Below, one piece after another: positions 1 through 8,697 of a stretch of DNA of 51,401 nucleotides; the stretch's first letter is position 1; every line of letters begins with the position of its first letter. A program made the translations under genes and the position numbers. Location: NCBI GenBank assembly GCA_964542475.1, contig CAZIUL010000029.1, positions 1 to 51,401 of the forward strand, written 5' to 3'. The stretch comes from CAZIUL01 sp964542475 (lineage in GTDB: Bacteria > Planctomycetota > B15-G4 > CAYZWU01). Under the pieces are notes generated by a model. That model had not been told where the DNA came from and ran no database searches. It was given only the letters and a program-made list of their open reading frames with translations.

Positions 1-121
1 CCCTATCAACCTTTACGGTGCCAGATTCCTTTTAGCGTACGATTGTTGACCTTCTACCGGTGTGGTACATCTTTCTTGATTTACTCTTATATGATCAAAT
101 TGTCCGGAAAAGGAGATTGAA

Positions 122-604
122 ATGGAAGAGTATCTTGTAGAAATTGATTGGACCCGAGTTGGTAAGAGCGATTGTGTTGATGGGCTGACTGAAGAAAATG
201 ACTACGGTCTTTACGAGATCGCGGGATACCACCCGGTGTTTGGTGATGATTCTTTACTTTACATTGGCATGACTCAGGACCAGACATTCAGCGAGAGGTT
301 CATGCAGCACAAGTCATGGCTTAAAGATGAGTGGGACATCACAGTTTACGTTGGTCGCATACGATCGATCGATGGCAAGGACAGCCAAGATTTTCATGGC
401 AACTTGTGGCGCTCGGTTGTTGAGGATGCTGAAGCCTTGTTGATCTACTTCCACGCGCCGCCGTACAATTCAAGGTCCATAAGCGAATTTCCTGAACCAA
501 CGCATAACCTGCGCATCATCAACCTCGGTGACTGCGGTGACTTGTATCCTGAGGTATCGCATAGAGCGGTGCGTCCTAAGGACGGCGGCAAACGGCCGGA
601 ATGA
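122..604 (+). CDS. GIY-YIG superfamily-like small protein
   Basis: A 160-residue protein that looks like a GIY-YIG nuclease-fold domain. Seen: YGLYEI at residues 28-33, LLYIGMT at 45-51, a conserved-looking Arg at 59 (ERFMQH), Glu104 in EALLIYFHAPPYNS and Asn116; this order (GLY, YIG, Arg, Glu, Asn) is that of the superfamily. The ATG has a strong ribosome site, AGGAGA at 111-116, six bases upstream. It lies 51 bases before the big helicase gene on the same strand, so cotranscription with the defence module is likely. Family members cut or nick DNA, but short stand-alone members are diverse. Cleavage by this one, and a role in the defence system, are inference. The upstream neighbour is outside the window, so it could also belong to another unit. 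Confidence 0.6.
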   Translation: MEEYLVEIDWTRVGKSDCVDGLTEENDYGLYEIAGYHPVFGDDSLLYIGMTQDQTFSERFMQHKSWLKDEWDITVYVGRIRSIDGKDSQDFHGNLWRSVVEDAEALLIYFHAPPYNSRSISEFPEPTHNLRIINLGDCGDLYPEVSHRAVRPKDGGKRPE

Positions 605-655
605 TAGAAAAAGCAGACTCGCCAAGGCACAATGACGGGTACATTGAGGCGGCAT

Positions 656-3600
656 ATGAACGTATTCGAAACTCACAAACGCATCATTGACGACTACTCT
701 CGCTACATCCGCAGCTTCATAAACATCGCAGACGATGAGATCGCCCGCAAGGTCGAGCAGTCGCTTTCTGAAGGCCGCCTCTGGCCGCAACCGCTGCTGC
801 ATTTCAATCCGGCCTACGAGATGGCAGGCCCTGTAGAAGAGCTCGTCGCAAAGGGCCTCATGCACAGCGACGTTAACCACATCTTTGAAGGGTATTCCCT
901 CTACCGCCATCAGCAGGAGGCCATCGCGCTTGGAACGGACGGCACTGATTTCATCGTTACCTCCGGAACCGGGTCAGGGAAGTCACTCGCCTATATCGGG
1001 ACGATTTTCGATCATCTCCTCTCCAAGCCCCGGTCAGAGGGTGTACTCGCAGTCATCGTGTATCCGATGAACGCGCTGATCAACTCACAGACCAACGAGT
1101 TCAAAACATACAAGGAGAACTACGAACGTAACACAGGGCGCGAGTTTCCCATTACATTCGGCCAGTACACGGGCCAGGAGAAAGAGGAGCGGCGGGAAGA
1201 GATGCGGCAGACACCGCCGCAAATCCTCCTGACCAACTACATGATGCTGGAACTCCTGCTCACGCGGGTGCAGGAGCGCCGGATACGGGATGCAATCTTC
1301 GAGAACCTGCGTTTTCTTGTCTTCGACGAGCTGCATACGTACCGGGGCCGGCAGGGCGCGGATGTTTCCATGCTCATCCGACGCATACATTCGCAATGCA
1401 AGAAAACACCCTGTTGTATCGGCACATCTGCAACCATGGTCTCGGTCGGCAGCTCTGCCTCACAGCGTGAACAGGTCGCCAGGGTCGCGAGCACTGTGTT
1501 CGGCCGACCGTTCTCGAGCAATCAGGTGGTCAACGAAACCCTGGCGCGCTCTCTCGACTACCCCGGAACCCTGCCCACACGCGAGGATCTTGCCGCGGCC
1601 ATTTCCAGGGATATCGATTTAAACGCTGGAGAGGCTGACCTGCGATCCCACCCGGTCGCAGTGTGGCTTGAAAACCGTATTGCTCTCGATGAACGCAAAA
1701 GACAACTCGTCAGAAGAACGCCCATGGGTTTCAGCGATGTTGTGGCCACCCTGGCCGCGGACTCCGGCCTGGCGGAAGCGGAATGCCGCGACTGCCTGGA
1801 AAACACTCTCCTCTGGGTGAGCATTATCAACGAGCGCATCCAGAACGAGGGTTCCCCGTACACTCTTCTGCCTTACAAGCTCCACCAGTTCATCGCACAG
1901 ACAGGCTCCGTCTACACGACCCTGGATCAGGGCGACGACCGTTTCATCACACTTGAGCCGGGGATTTACAAACAGGACGACGAAAGCAAGAAGCCTATTT
2001 TTCCCAACGTGTTCAGCCGTGCCTCGGGACACGCCTTCATCTGTGTCTCTCTGGTAGACGATCGTCTCATGCCGCGGGAGTTTCGAGTCGCCGGGGATGA
2101 TGATGACGAAGAAACAACGGACGGTTACTTGATAATAGGAGACGATGTCTGGGATCCGACGCAGGATCTTGACTATCTCCCTGATGCCTGGGTGCGGACG
2201 CGAAAAAGCGGCGAAAAGGTGCCGGACTCGAAGAAGGCTTCCCGTTTTCCAAGAAAGCTGTTCTTCGACGAATACGGTAACTGCTCAGAAACCTCGCCGA
2301 TGAAGTACTGGGGCTGGTTCATGCGGGCGCCGCTTCTTTTCGATCCGACAGGAGGCGTTTTCTATGACGGGAAGGTGAACGAGGGCACGAAACTCACCAG
2401 GCTCGGAAGCGAAGGGCGTAGCACATCCACGACCATCACCGCGTTCTCGATACTCAACCGTTTGCACGATGGCGGGTTCACCTCCCGAGACCAGAAAGTT
2501 TTGAGTTTCACCGACAACCGCCAGGACGCGGCCCTGCAGGCCGGTCACTTCAACGACTATGTCCAGGTCGTGAGGCTTCGCGCGGGAATCCGCAAGGCTC
2601 TGGCTGATGCGCCGGACAAAGAGTTGAACTACGCGAACCTCGGGGAAGCCGTGTTCAGGGCACTGGCACTGCCGTTCCGCGACTACGCCAACCGCGACGA
2701 AGAACCGGCTCTTGCCACTATCAAGCGAAAATACGAAGAAGCTCTGCAGGACTATCTCCTTTTCCGAGCTCTCGCCGACCTTCGCCGGAGCTGGCGCATC
2801 GTTCTTCCCAATCTAGAACAGTGCGCCCTGCTCACCATCGAATACATGGACATCGACGAGATCGCGGCGGAAGAAGCCTTCTGGGCGGACCTTCCCATGG
2901 TCAATGACCTTTCCTACGAACCCCGCCGTGAGTTCCTTGCCACTGTCCTTGACTACTATCGCCTCGAGTACGCCATCTATAGTAAAAACTTCCTCATGCC
3001 GAACCGGCTCAAGGAGTTCGAAAGAGGCTTTCGCGAGCAATTGAAAGCACCGTGGACCCTTGACATCGATGAGGATCTGACCGCACCCTGCGTAATCCGC
3101 CTCGATCCGCTGCACCGAAGAGCACGGCTGCCCAACAAGAGCATGGGGCCCGCGAGCTCGCTGGGCAAGTACATCAAGCATGTTGCGAAGCGGACCCGCC
3201 TTGACCCGGCGGACCTCAGAGGCGACAGCTACAGGGAGTTCATCCTCCACCTGATGCGCAAGCTGAAGGCCGCGGACTACCTCTATGAAGAGACCGCGCG
3301 GAACGCGAACAACGAGGAGGTTCCCGTCTTCCGGCTCCGCATCGAGAAGATCTTGTGGAAGCCCGGGGATGGAAAGACCGTAAAGCCGGATCTCATCAAG
3401 CGGCGGTCCTACAAGGATCAGGATCTCAAGCCCAACGCCTTCTTTCGCGACATCTATCAGCGCGACTTCACGCAGAGCAAGCGCCTGACAGCAGCGGACC
3501 ACACCGGTCAGCTCAACACGGACGCGCGCCAGGATCGCGAAGACCGCTTCCGCGCGGACTGGTATCTCGATGAAGCAAAGAAGCGTCTTGACGAAAGCAA

Positions 3601-5833
3601 AATCCTCAGCGAGTCGATCAGCGCGCTCTTCTGCTCGCCGACAATGGAGCTCGGCGTGGACATCGGCGGCCTGAGCGTTGTTCACCTTCGAAACGCCCCG
3701 CCCAACGCGGCAAACTACGCCCAGCGCTCCGGCAGGGCCGGACGAAGCGGCCAGGGTGCGCTCATTTTCACCTACTGCTCCAGCTTCTCGCCGCACGATC
3801 GACACTATTTCCAGCACCAGGCCGAGCTGGTGGCAGGCGCGGTGCAGGCCCAGCGCATCGACCTTTGCAACCGCGAGCTCCTGCTCACGCACCTCAACGC
3901 CCTGGCCATCAGCGAAATCGGCCTGCCCGGCCTGGAAGCCCGGGGCGGCGAGCGTCCGTCGCTGATGCGCCTGATCGCGGATGGCACGGCTGACATGCCG
4001 CTTGATCCCGGCGTTGTGGAAGGCCTGAAGATCGGCCCCACCACCTTCGACGCACTGAAGGCAACCTTCCGGCGCGTGATCGAGGACTTCGCGGTAAACC
4101 TGGGAACCGGCGCTGGGGCCTGGTACACCGACGACTGGATCGACCAGAACCTCGGCCGGCTCGCGCAGCATCTGCACGATGCCATGCAGCGGTGGCGCAA
4201 AATGTATCAGTCGGCCAGATCGCTCCTGACTCGCGCGACACAGCCGATCGAGTCCGGCCGCCTCAAGGTCCACAGTGACGAGTACAAAAAACACAAGCGG
4301 CTCCAGGACCAGGCAAACCGTCAGCTAAACCTGCTGCGCAACGACCACGGGGGCTTCACAGAGCTGTCGGAGTTCTATCCCTACCGCTACCTCGCCTCGG
4401 AAGGATTCCTTCCCGGTTACAACTTCACGCGCTTGCCTCTGCGGATTTTCGTACCCACTGGCAGCACCAGTGGCGAGTTCATCTCCCGCCCGCGCTCGAT
4501 CGCTCTCCGCGAGTTCGGCCCCTTGAACCTCATCTATCACAACGGCCGCAAGCACAGGGTTTCGCAGCTTGTGGTGCAGGATGCCGAATCCTCGCTGACA
4601 GAGGCCAAGATAAGCACCCGGGCCGGGTACTTTCTCACGGGGGAACAGAGCGACCTGGAGTTCTGCCCCTTTTCCGGAGTAAATCTAAGCGACAACGCCA
4701 ACAAGGAGCATCTCCATGACCTCCTCGAAATGACCGAGTCACGAAGTGAAGAAGCCGCGCGCATTACCTGCGAGGAGGAAGAGCGGGTCTCCCGCGGCTA
4801 CGAGGTGAGCTCCTACTTCTCCGTGGACGGCGGGCATTTCGAGAGGATCCGGAGCGCGGTCGCGCGCACAAGCGATACCCATCTGCTCAATCTTCGCTTC
4901 ATTCCAGCCGCCCGACTCGTCAATGTGAACACACGGTGGCGTTTCCGGAAGACGGAGGGGTTTCCGATAGGCATGACCTCAGGCAACTGGCGCGGCTCGC
5001 TGCCGGATCCCGATCCAGATGCGCGCGAGGAGTACCGTCTCGTGAAGCTCTGGACCTCCAACCTCGCTGACGCACTCTACATCGAGCCCATCAAGGCCCT
5101 GGGCCTCGACCCAGACGGCGTCGTCACCCTGCAGCACGCGCTCAAGCGCGCGGTCGAAGCTGTCTTCCAGGTCGAGCCGAGGGAGATCGGCGTGAACACG
5201 ATGGGGGATCCCGAATGCCCCAACATCCTGCTTTACGAGGCGGCCGAGGGCAGCCTGGGCATCCTATCCCAGTTCGTCGAAGACGTGACAACCTTCCGCA
5301 AGGTGGCAGAGACAGCCGAGCGGATCTGCCGCTTCGACGACAAGGAGTACCTGGCCCCTGCCTCCTACGACGACCTCTTGAGCTACTACAACCAGCGCGA
5401 CCACCAGCGGATCGACCGCTTTCTGATCCGGGACGCCATCGAAAAGCTGAAGGTCGCTGACATCGAGATCCAGGCGAGCGCCGATTTCAGGGACTACGAA
5501 GAGCAGTACCAGCACATGCTCCGCCACCTGGACCCGAACTCATCAACGGAGCAAAAGTTCATCGATCACCTTTACAAGAACGGGCTGCGTCTGCCGGACT
5601 CTGCTCAGAAAAGAGTACCAGACATTTACTGCCAGCCCGATTTCTACTACGAGCCGCGCTTCTGGGTGTTCTGTGACGGCTCACCGCATGATGAACCGGC
5701 AATTCGCGAGCGTGACGAGGAGCAGCGTCAGCTCATCATTTCTCGCGGGGACGAAGTCTGGGCCTGGCACTACACTGAGAACCTCGCCGCCAGGATCGCC
5801 GAGCGTCCCGACATCTTCAGGAAGGTCCGATGA
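656..5833 (+). CDS. DEAD/DEAH helicase, DUF1998-like region, C-terminal Vsr/DUF559-like nuclease
   Basis: A protein of about 1725 residues of the COG1205 helicase type, the class that includes DISARM DrmA. Seen: Walker A GTGSGKS near residue 105, DELH near 225, GTSATM near 257 and motif VI QRSGRAGRSGQ near 1022. Around residue 1515 a stretch reading CPNILLYEAAEGSLGIL resembles the DUF1998 region of DrmB, but the CxxC zinc pairs usual there are absent. The last 95 residues (STEQKFI, QPDFYYE, VFCDGSPHDEP, WAWHY) resemble Vsr/DUF559 endonucleases of the PD-(D/E)XK fold. The start at 656 (MNVFETHKRIIDDY) was preferred to an in-frame ATG at 632 because related helicases begin MNVF and GAGG precedes it. 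Its stop overlaps the SNF2 start (ATGA). Role in phage defence, with helicase, DUF1998-like and nuclease parts in one chain, is inferred from context. Confidence 0.8.
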   Translation: MNVFETHKRIIDDYSRYIRSFINIADDEIARKVEQSLSEGRLWPQPLLHFNPAYEMAGPVEELVAKGLMHSDVNHIFEGYSLYRHQQEAIALGTDGTDFIVTSGTGSGKSLAYIGTIFDHLLSKPRSEGVLAVIVYPMNALINSQTNEFKTYKENYERNTGREFPITFGQYTGQEKEERREEMRQTPPQILLTNYMMLELLLTRVQERRIRDAIFENLRFLVFDELHTYRGRQGADVSMLIRRIHSQCKKTPCCIGTSATMVSVGSSASQREQVARVASTVFGRPFSSNQVVNETLARSLDYPGTLPTREDLAAAISRDIDLNAGEADLRSHPVAVWLENRIALDERKRQLVRRTPMGFSDVVATLAADSGLAEAECRDCLENTLLWVSIINERIQNEGSPYTLLPYKLHQFIAQTGSVYTTLDQGDDRFITLEPGIYKQDDESKKPIFPNVFSRASGHAFICVSLVDDRLMPREFRVAGDDDDEETTDGYLIIGDDVWDPTQDLDYLPDAWVRTRKSGEKVPDSKKASRFPRKLFFDEYGNCSETSPMKYWGWFMRAPLLFDPTGGVFYDGKVNEGTKLTRLGSEGRSTSTTITAFSILNRLHDGGFTSRDQKVLSFTDNRQDAALQAGHFNDYVQVVRLRAGIRKALADAPDKELNYANLGEAVFRALALPFRDYANRDEEPALATIKRKYEEALQDYLLFRALADLRRSWRIVLPNLEQCALLTIEYMDIDEIAAEEAFWADLPMVNDLSYEPRREFLATVLDYYRLEYAIYSKNFLMPNRLKEFERGFREQLKAPWTLDIDEDLTAPCVIRLDPLHRRARLPNKSMGPASSLGKYIKHVAKRTRLDPADLRGDSYREFILHLMRKLKAADYLYEETARNANNEEVPVFRLRIEKILWKPGDGKTVKPDLIKRRSYKDQDLKPNAFFRDIYQRDFTQSKRLTAADHTGQLNTDARQDREDRFRADWYLDEAKKRLDESKILSESISALFCSPTMELGVDIGGLSVVHLRNAPPNAANYAQRSGRAGRSGQGALIFTYCSSFSPHDRHYFQHQAELVAGAVQAQRIDLCNRELLLTHLNALAISEIGLPGLEARGGERPSLMRLIADGTADMPLDPGVVEGLKIGPTTFDALKATFRRVIEDFAVNLGTGAGAWYTDDWIDQNLGRLAQHLHDAMQRWRKMYQSARSLLTRATQPIESGRLKVHSDEYKKHKRLQDQANRQLNLLRNDHGGFTELSEFYPYRYLASEGFLPGYNFTRLPLRIFVPTGSTSGEFISRPRSIALREFGPLNLIYHNGRKHRVSQLVVQDAESSLTEAKISTRAGYFLTGEQSDLEFCPFSGVNLSDNANKEHLHDLLEMTESRSEEAARITCEEEERVSRGYEVSSYFSVDGGHFERIRSAVARTSDTHLLNLRFIPAARLVNVNTRWRFRKTEGFPIGMTSGNWRGSLPDPDPDAREEYRLVKLWTSNLADALYIEPIKALGLDPDGVVTLQHALKRAVEAVFQVEPREIGVNTMGDPECPNILLYEAAEGSLGILSQFVEDVTTFRKVAETAERICRFDDKEYLAPASYDDLLSYYNQRDHQRIDRFLIRDAIEKLKVADIEIQASADFRDYEEQYQHMLRHLDPNSSTEQKFIDHLYKNGLRLPDSAQKRVPDIYCQPDFYYEPRFWVFCDGSPHDEPAIRERDEEQRQLIISRGDEVWAWHYTENLAARIAERPDIFRKVR

Positions 5834-8697
5834 GTAGTACACTGCACCAGCCGGGAAAGCTCGTATCTCTGCGCGGCCGCGATTGGGTTGTGCTGCCATC
5901 CGACGACCCGGATCTCCTCGTGGTCAAGCCGCTGGGCGGGTCCGACGAAGAGACCGCGGGCATCTACCTCCCCCTGGAAATCCCGCGAGATGCCCCGGAA
6001 GACGCTCGTTTCCCTCGGCCCGTGCCCGAAGATCTGGGGGATATTTCCACGGCGCGCCTCCTCTACGATGCCGCACGCCTGGCCTTCCGCAACGGGGCCG
6101 GCCCGTTCCGTGCGCTCGCCAAGCTCTCCTTCCGCCCCCGCGCCTACCAGATCGTGCCGCTCGTCATGGCCCTGCGGCAGGACACGGTTCGCCTGCTCAT
6201 TGCCGACGATGTTGGTGTGGGCAAGACAATCGAAGCCCTGCTCGTGCTGCGCGAGATGATGGAGCGCGCCAAGGTAAAGCGCTTCACCGTGGTTTGCCTG
6301 CCGCACCTCTGCGACCAGTGGCAGGAGGAGATCCGCTCCAAGCTGGGCATCGAGGCCGTCATTATCCGCTCCAACACCCAGGCCCGACTCGACCGGCAGA
6401 TCCAGGGAGACACGAGCGTCTACGACTACTACCCCTACCAGATAATCAGCATCGACTACATCAAATCGGACATCCGCCGTGCTGTTTTCGTAGAGCAGTG
6501 TCCGGAGCTGGTTATCGTCGACGAGGTTCACACATGCAGCAGGCCAACCGGCGCCTCGAAGGGGCAGCAGCAGCGCCACCACCTGCTGAGCGATATTGCG
6601 GCCAAACCCGGTCAGCACCTGGTCATGCTCACAGCCACACCCCACAGCGGCAAGCCCGAGGAGTTCCATTCCCTGCTGGGCCTGCTCAAACCGGGTTTCG
6701 AGGGCATAGACCTTCCAAGCTCCAGCCAGAGCGAGCGCCGCACTCTGGCAAAGCACTTTGTGCAGCGCAAGCGTGCCGATGTTGAAAAATGGATGGGAGA
6801 GGACACGCCCTTCCCCGAGCGGGAAACCATTGAGTGGAACTACGATCTCTCCCCCGGGTACACCGAACTCTTTAACGATGTTGTAGAGTTCGCACGCAAG
6901 TTGGTGAGTCCCGACAGATCCGGCCGCAGAAAGAGGCGCGTCCATTACTGGACAGCCCTCGGTCTCCTGCGCGGGGTGATGTCAAGCCCGGGCGCCGGTG
7001 TGAAGATGCTTTTGACACGCATCGAGAAGTTGGCTGGAATCGCTGACGACGATGCCACAACCGGTGATGAAGAAGATGCGGAAAATCCTGTCGGCGATCT
7101 CGATTTCGGGGTACAGACCGACAACGCGCCCACCCAGGTCATGGGGCAAAGCGACTGGACCGATCACCAGCGCAGGCAGCTGCGCCGTTTTGCGAGGAGG
7201 CTCGAAGCGCTCAGCGGGGCTGACAACGACCAGAAGCTTTTTGCCGCGTCGATCGTTCTTGAGGATTGGATCTCCAAGGGCTTCAAGCCGGTGGTGTTCT
7301 GCCGTTACATCGAGACAGCCAACTACCTCGGCGAGCACCTAGCACCGCTCCTGCACAAGAAAATACGCAAGCTCGACTTGCAGGTCATTACCAGCGAACT
7401 GCCGGACGATCTGCGCAAGCAGTGCATCGCAGACATGGCGGGCGACCGTCCGCGCATCCTGATCGCAACCGATTGCCTGAGCGAGGGCATCAACCTCCAG
7501 GAGCTGTTCACCGCGGTGCTCCACTACGACCTGCCCTGGAACCCGAACCGCCTCGAGCAGCGCGAAGGCCGCGTCGACCGTTTCGGCCAGCAGGCGAAGG
7601 AAGTCAAGGCATGCCTCCTCTACGGCGCCGACAACCCCATCGACGGCATTGTGCTCGATGTTCTTCTGCGCAAGGTGCGAGAAATCAAGCGCGCCACCGG
7701 CATCAACGTTCCCTTCCCGGAGGATTCGCAGAGCATCATCGACACCATAACACAGTCGCTGCTGCTGAACCCCGACCGCCGCATCCAGACGCGCAAGGGT
7801 TCCGAGCAGCAGACGCTCTTCGATTTCAGCGACTTCGGCGAGGCTGCCGAGGCCAAGGACAATGTCACCCGCAAGATCGACGAGGCGGCTGAGCGCGAAA
7901 AAATCTCCCGCAGCATTTTCGCCCAGAACGCGATCAAGGCCCAGGAGATCGAGGAGGACCTGCGTGGAGTGGACGAGGCCATCGGCGATCCCTGCGCGGT
8001 AAAGGATTTCGTAACCGGCACGCTCGCCGGCATCTTCGGCGTGCAGGTCACAACAGAAAAAAACGGCTTCGGTATCGTCACCGGCAACCTGCCGCCGCAG
8101 CTTGTTGACCTTTTACCTGCCGGCGACCTGGTCAAGGTCAGCTTCGCGTCGCCAACGCCCGAGGGCTATCACTACCTCGGGCGCAATCACTGCTTTGTCG
8201 AGCAGCTTTGTCAGCTGGTAATGGCAAACACCGTGGCCCGGGAAGGCAAGCGCGCGGCCCGCGCTGCTGTCATCCGTACCAATCAGGTGGACACAAAAAC
8301 CACGCTCCTGCTGTTTCGCTGCCGAAACGTCATCGAGCAGGGCAAGGGAGGCCTTCAGATCGTGGCCGAGGAGATGCTTCTCTGGGGCTGGCGCGGCACA
8401 CCGTCCGAGCGCGAGTGCCTGTACCACGAGCAGGCGGGCGAGCTGCTGGGCGCGGCGCGGGCCGGCAGCAACCTCAGCCGCGAGGCGCGAGCGAGTTTCC
8501 TTGAAAACGAGATGGGCCTTCTCGATACGCTGGAGGAGGAGTTCGACATCCTGGCCGAGGAGCAGTCCGTACGCCTGGTCAATGCCCACGAGCGTTTCAG
8601 CGCGCTCATGGACAAACAACGCTACCAGGTCGTCTACCCGGTTCTGCCAATGGACCTGATGGGGATCTACATCCTCCTGCCGGAGGGTTCGGCATGA
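5830..8697 (+). CDS. SNF2-family helicase, DISARM DrmD-like
   Basis: A 955-residue SNF2/helicase-C ATPase. Seen: Walker A DDVGVGKT at residues 126-133, DEVH at 231-234, motif III TATPHSGK near 274, and the C-terminal lobe with LIATDCLSEGINLQ then QREGRVDRFGQ near 577. The N-terminal 110 residues, before the helicase core, form a small domain like that of DrmD proteins and of BREX-type SNF2 helicases. A long C-terminal region with charged helices follows the core. The gene starts in the stop of the preceding helicase gene and its own stop overlaps the methyltransferase start (both ATGA), so the three products are probably made in fixed proportion. In class 1 DISARM, drmD and drmMI are neighbours, which fits. 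A general chromatin-remodelling or repair role is less likely given this context. Confidence 0.82.
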   Translation: MSSTLHQPGKLVSLRGRDWVVLPSDDPDLLVVKPLGGSDEETAGIYLPLEIPRDAPEDARFPRPVPEDLGDISTARLLYDAARLAFRNGAGPFRALAKLSFRPRAYQIVPLVMALRQDTVRLLIADDVGVGKTIEALLVLREMMERAKVKRFTVVCLPHLCDQWQEEIRSKLGIEAVIIRSNTQARLDRQIQGDTSVYDYYPYQIISIDYIKSDIRRAVFVEQCPELVIVDEVHTCSRPTGASKGQQQRHHLLSDIAAKPGQHLVMLTATPHSGKPEEFHSLLGLLKPGFEGIDLPSSSQSERRTLAKHFVQRKRADVEKWMGEDTPFPERETIEWNYDLSPGYTELFNDVVEFARKLVSPDRSGRRKRRVHYWTALGLLRGVMSSPGAGVKMLLTRIEKLAGIADDDATTGDEEDAENPVGDLDFGVQTDNAPTQVMGQSDWTDHQRRQLRRFARRLEALSGADNDQKLFAASIVLEDWISKGFKPVVFCRYIETANYLGEHLAPLLHKKIRKLDLQVITSELPDDLRKQCIADMAGDRPRILIATDCLSEGINLQELFTAVLHYDLPWNPNRLEQREGRVDRFGQQAKEVKACLLYGADNPIDGIVLDVLLRKVREIKRATGINVPFPEDSQSIIDTITQSLLLNPDRRIQTRKGSEQQTLFDFSDFGEAAEAKDNVTRKIDEAAEREKISRSIFAQNAIKAQEIEEDLRGVDEAIGDPCAVKDFVTGTLAGIFGVQVTTEKNGFGIVTGNLPPQLVDLLPAGDLVKVSFASPTPEGYHYLGRNHCFVEQLCQLVMANTVAREGKRAARAAVIRTNQVDTKTTLLLFRCRNVIEQGKGGLQIVAEEMLLWGWRGTPSERECLYHEQAGELLGAARAGSNLSREARASFLENEMGLLDTLEEEFDILAEEQSVRLVNAHERFSALMDKQRYQVVYPVLPMDLMGIYILLPEGSA

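Noticed and set aside
632..655. Upstream in-frame ATG for the helicase at 632
   Set aside because: It adds eight residues (MTGTLRRH) not expected in the family; the second ATG has GAGG upstream and begins MNVF like relatives.
2813..4294. 493-residue open frame on the minus strand
   Set aside because: It is antisense to the helicase gene, which has clear motifs. The composition follows GC-rich codon mirroring, with no recognisable domain.
5770..6945. 391-residue open frame on the minus strand
   Set aside because: Antisense to the SNF2 helicase core; no family features.
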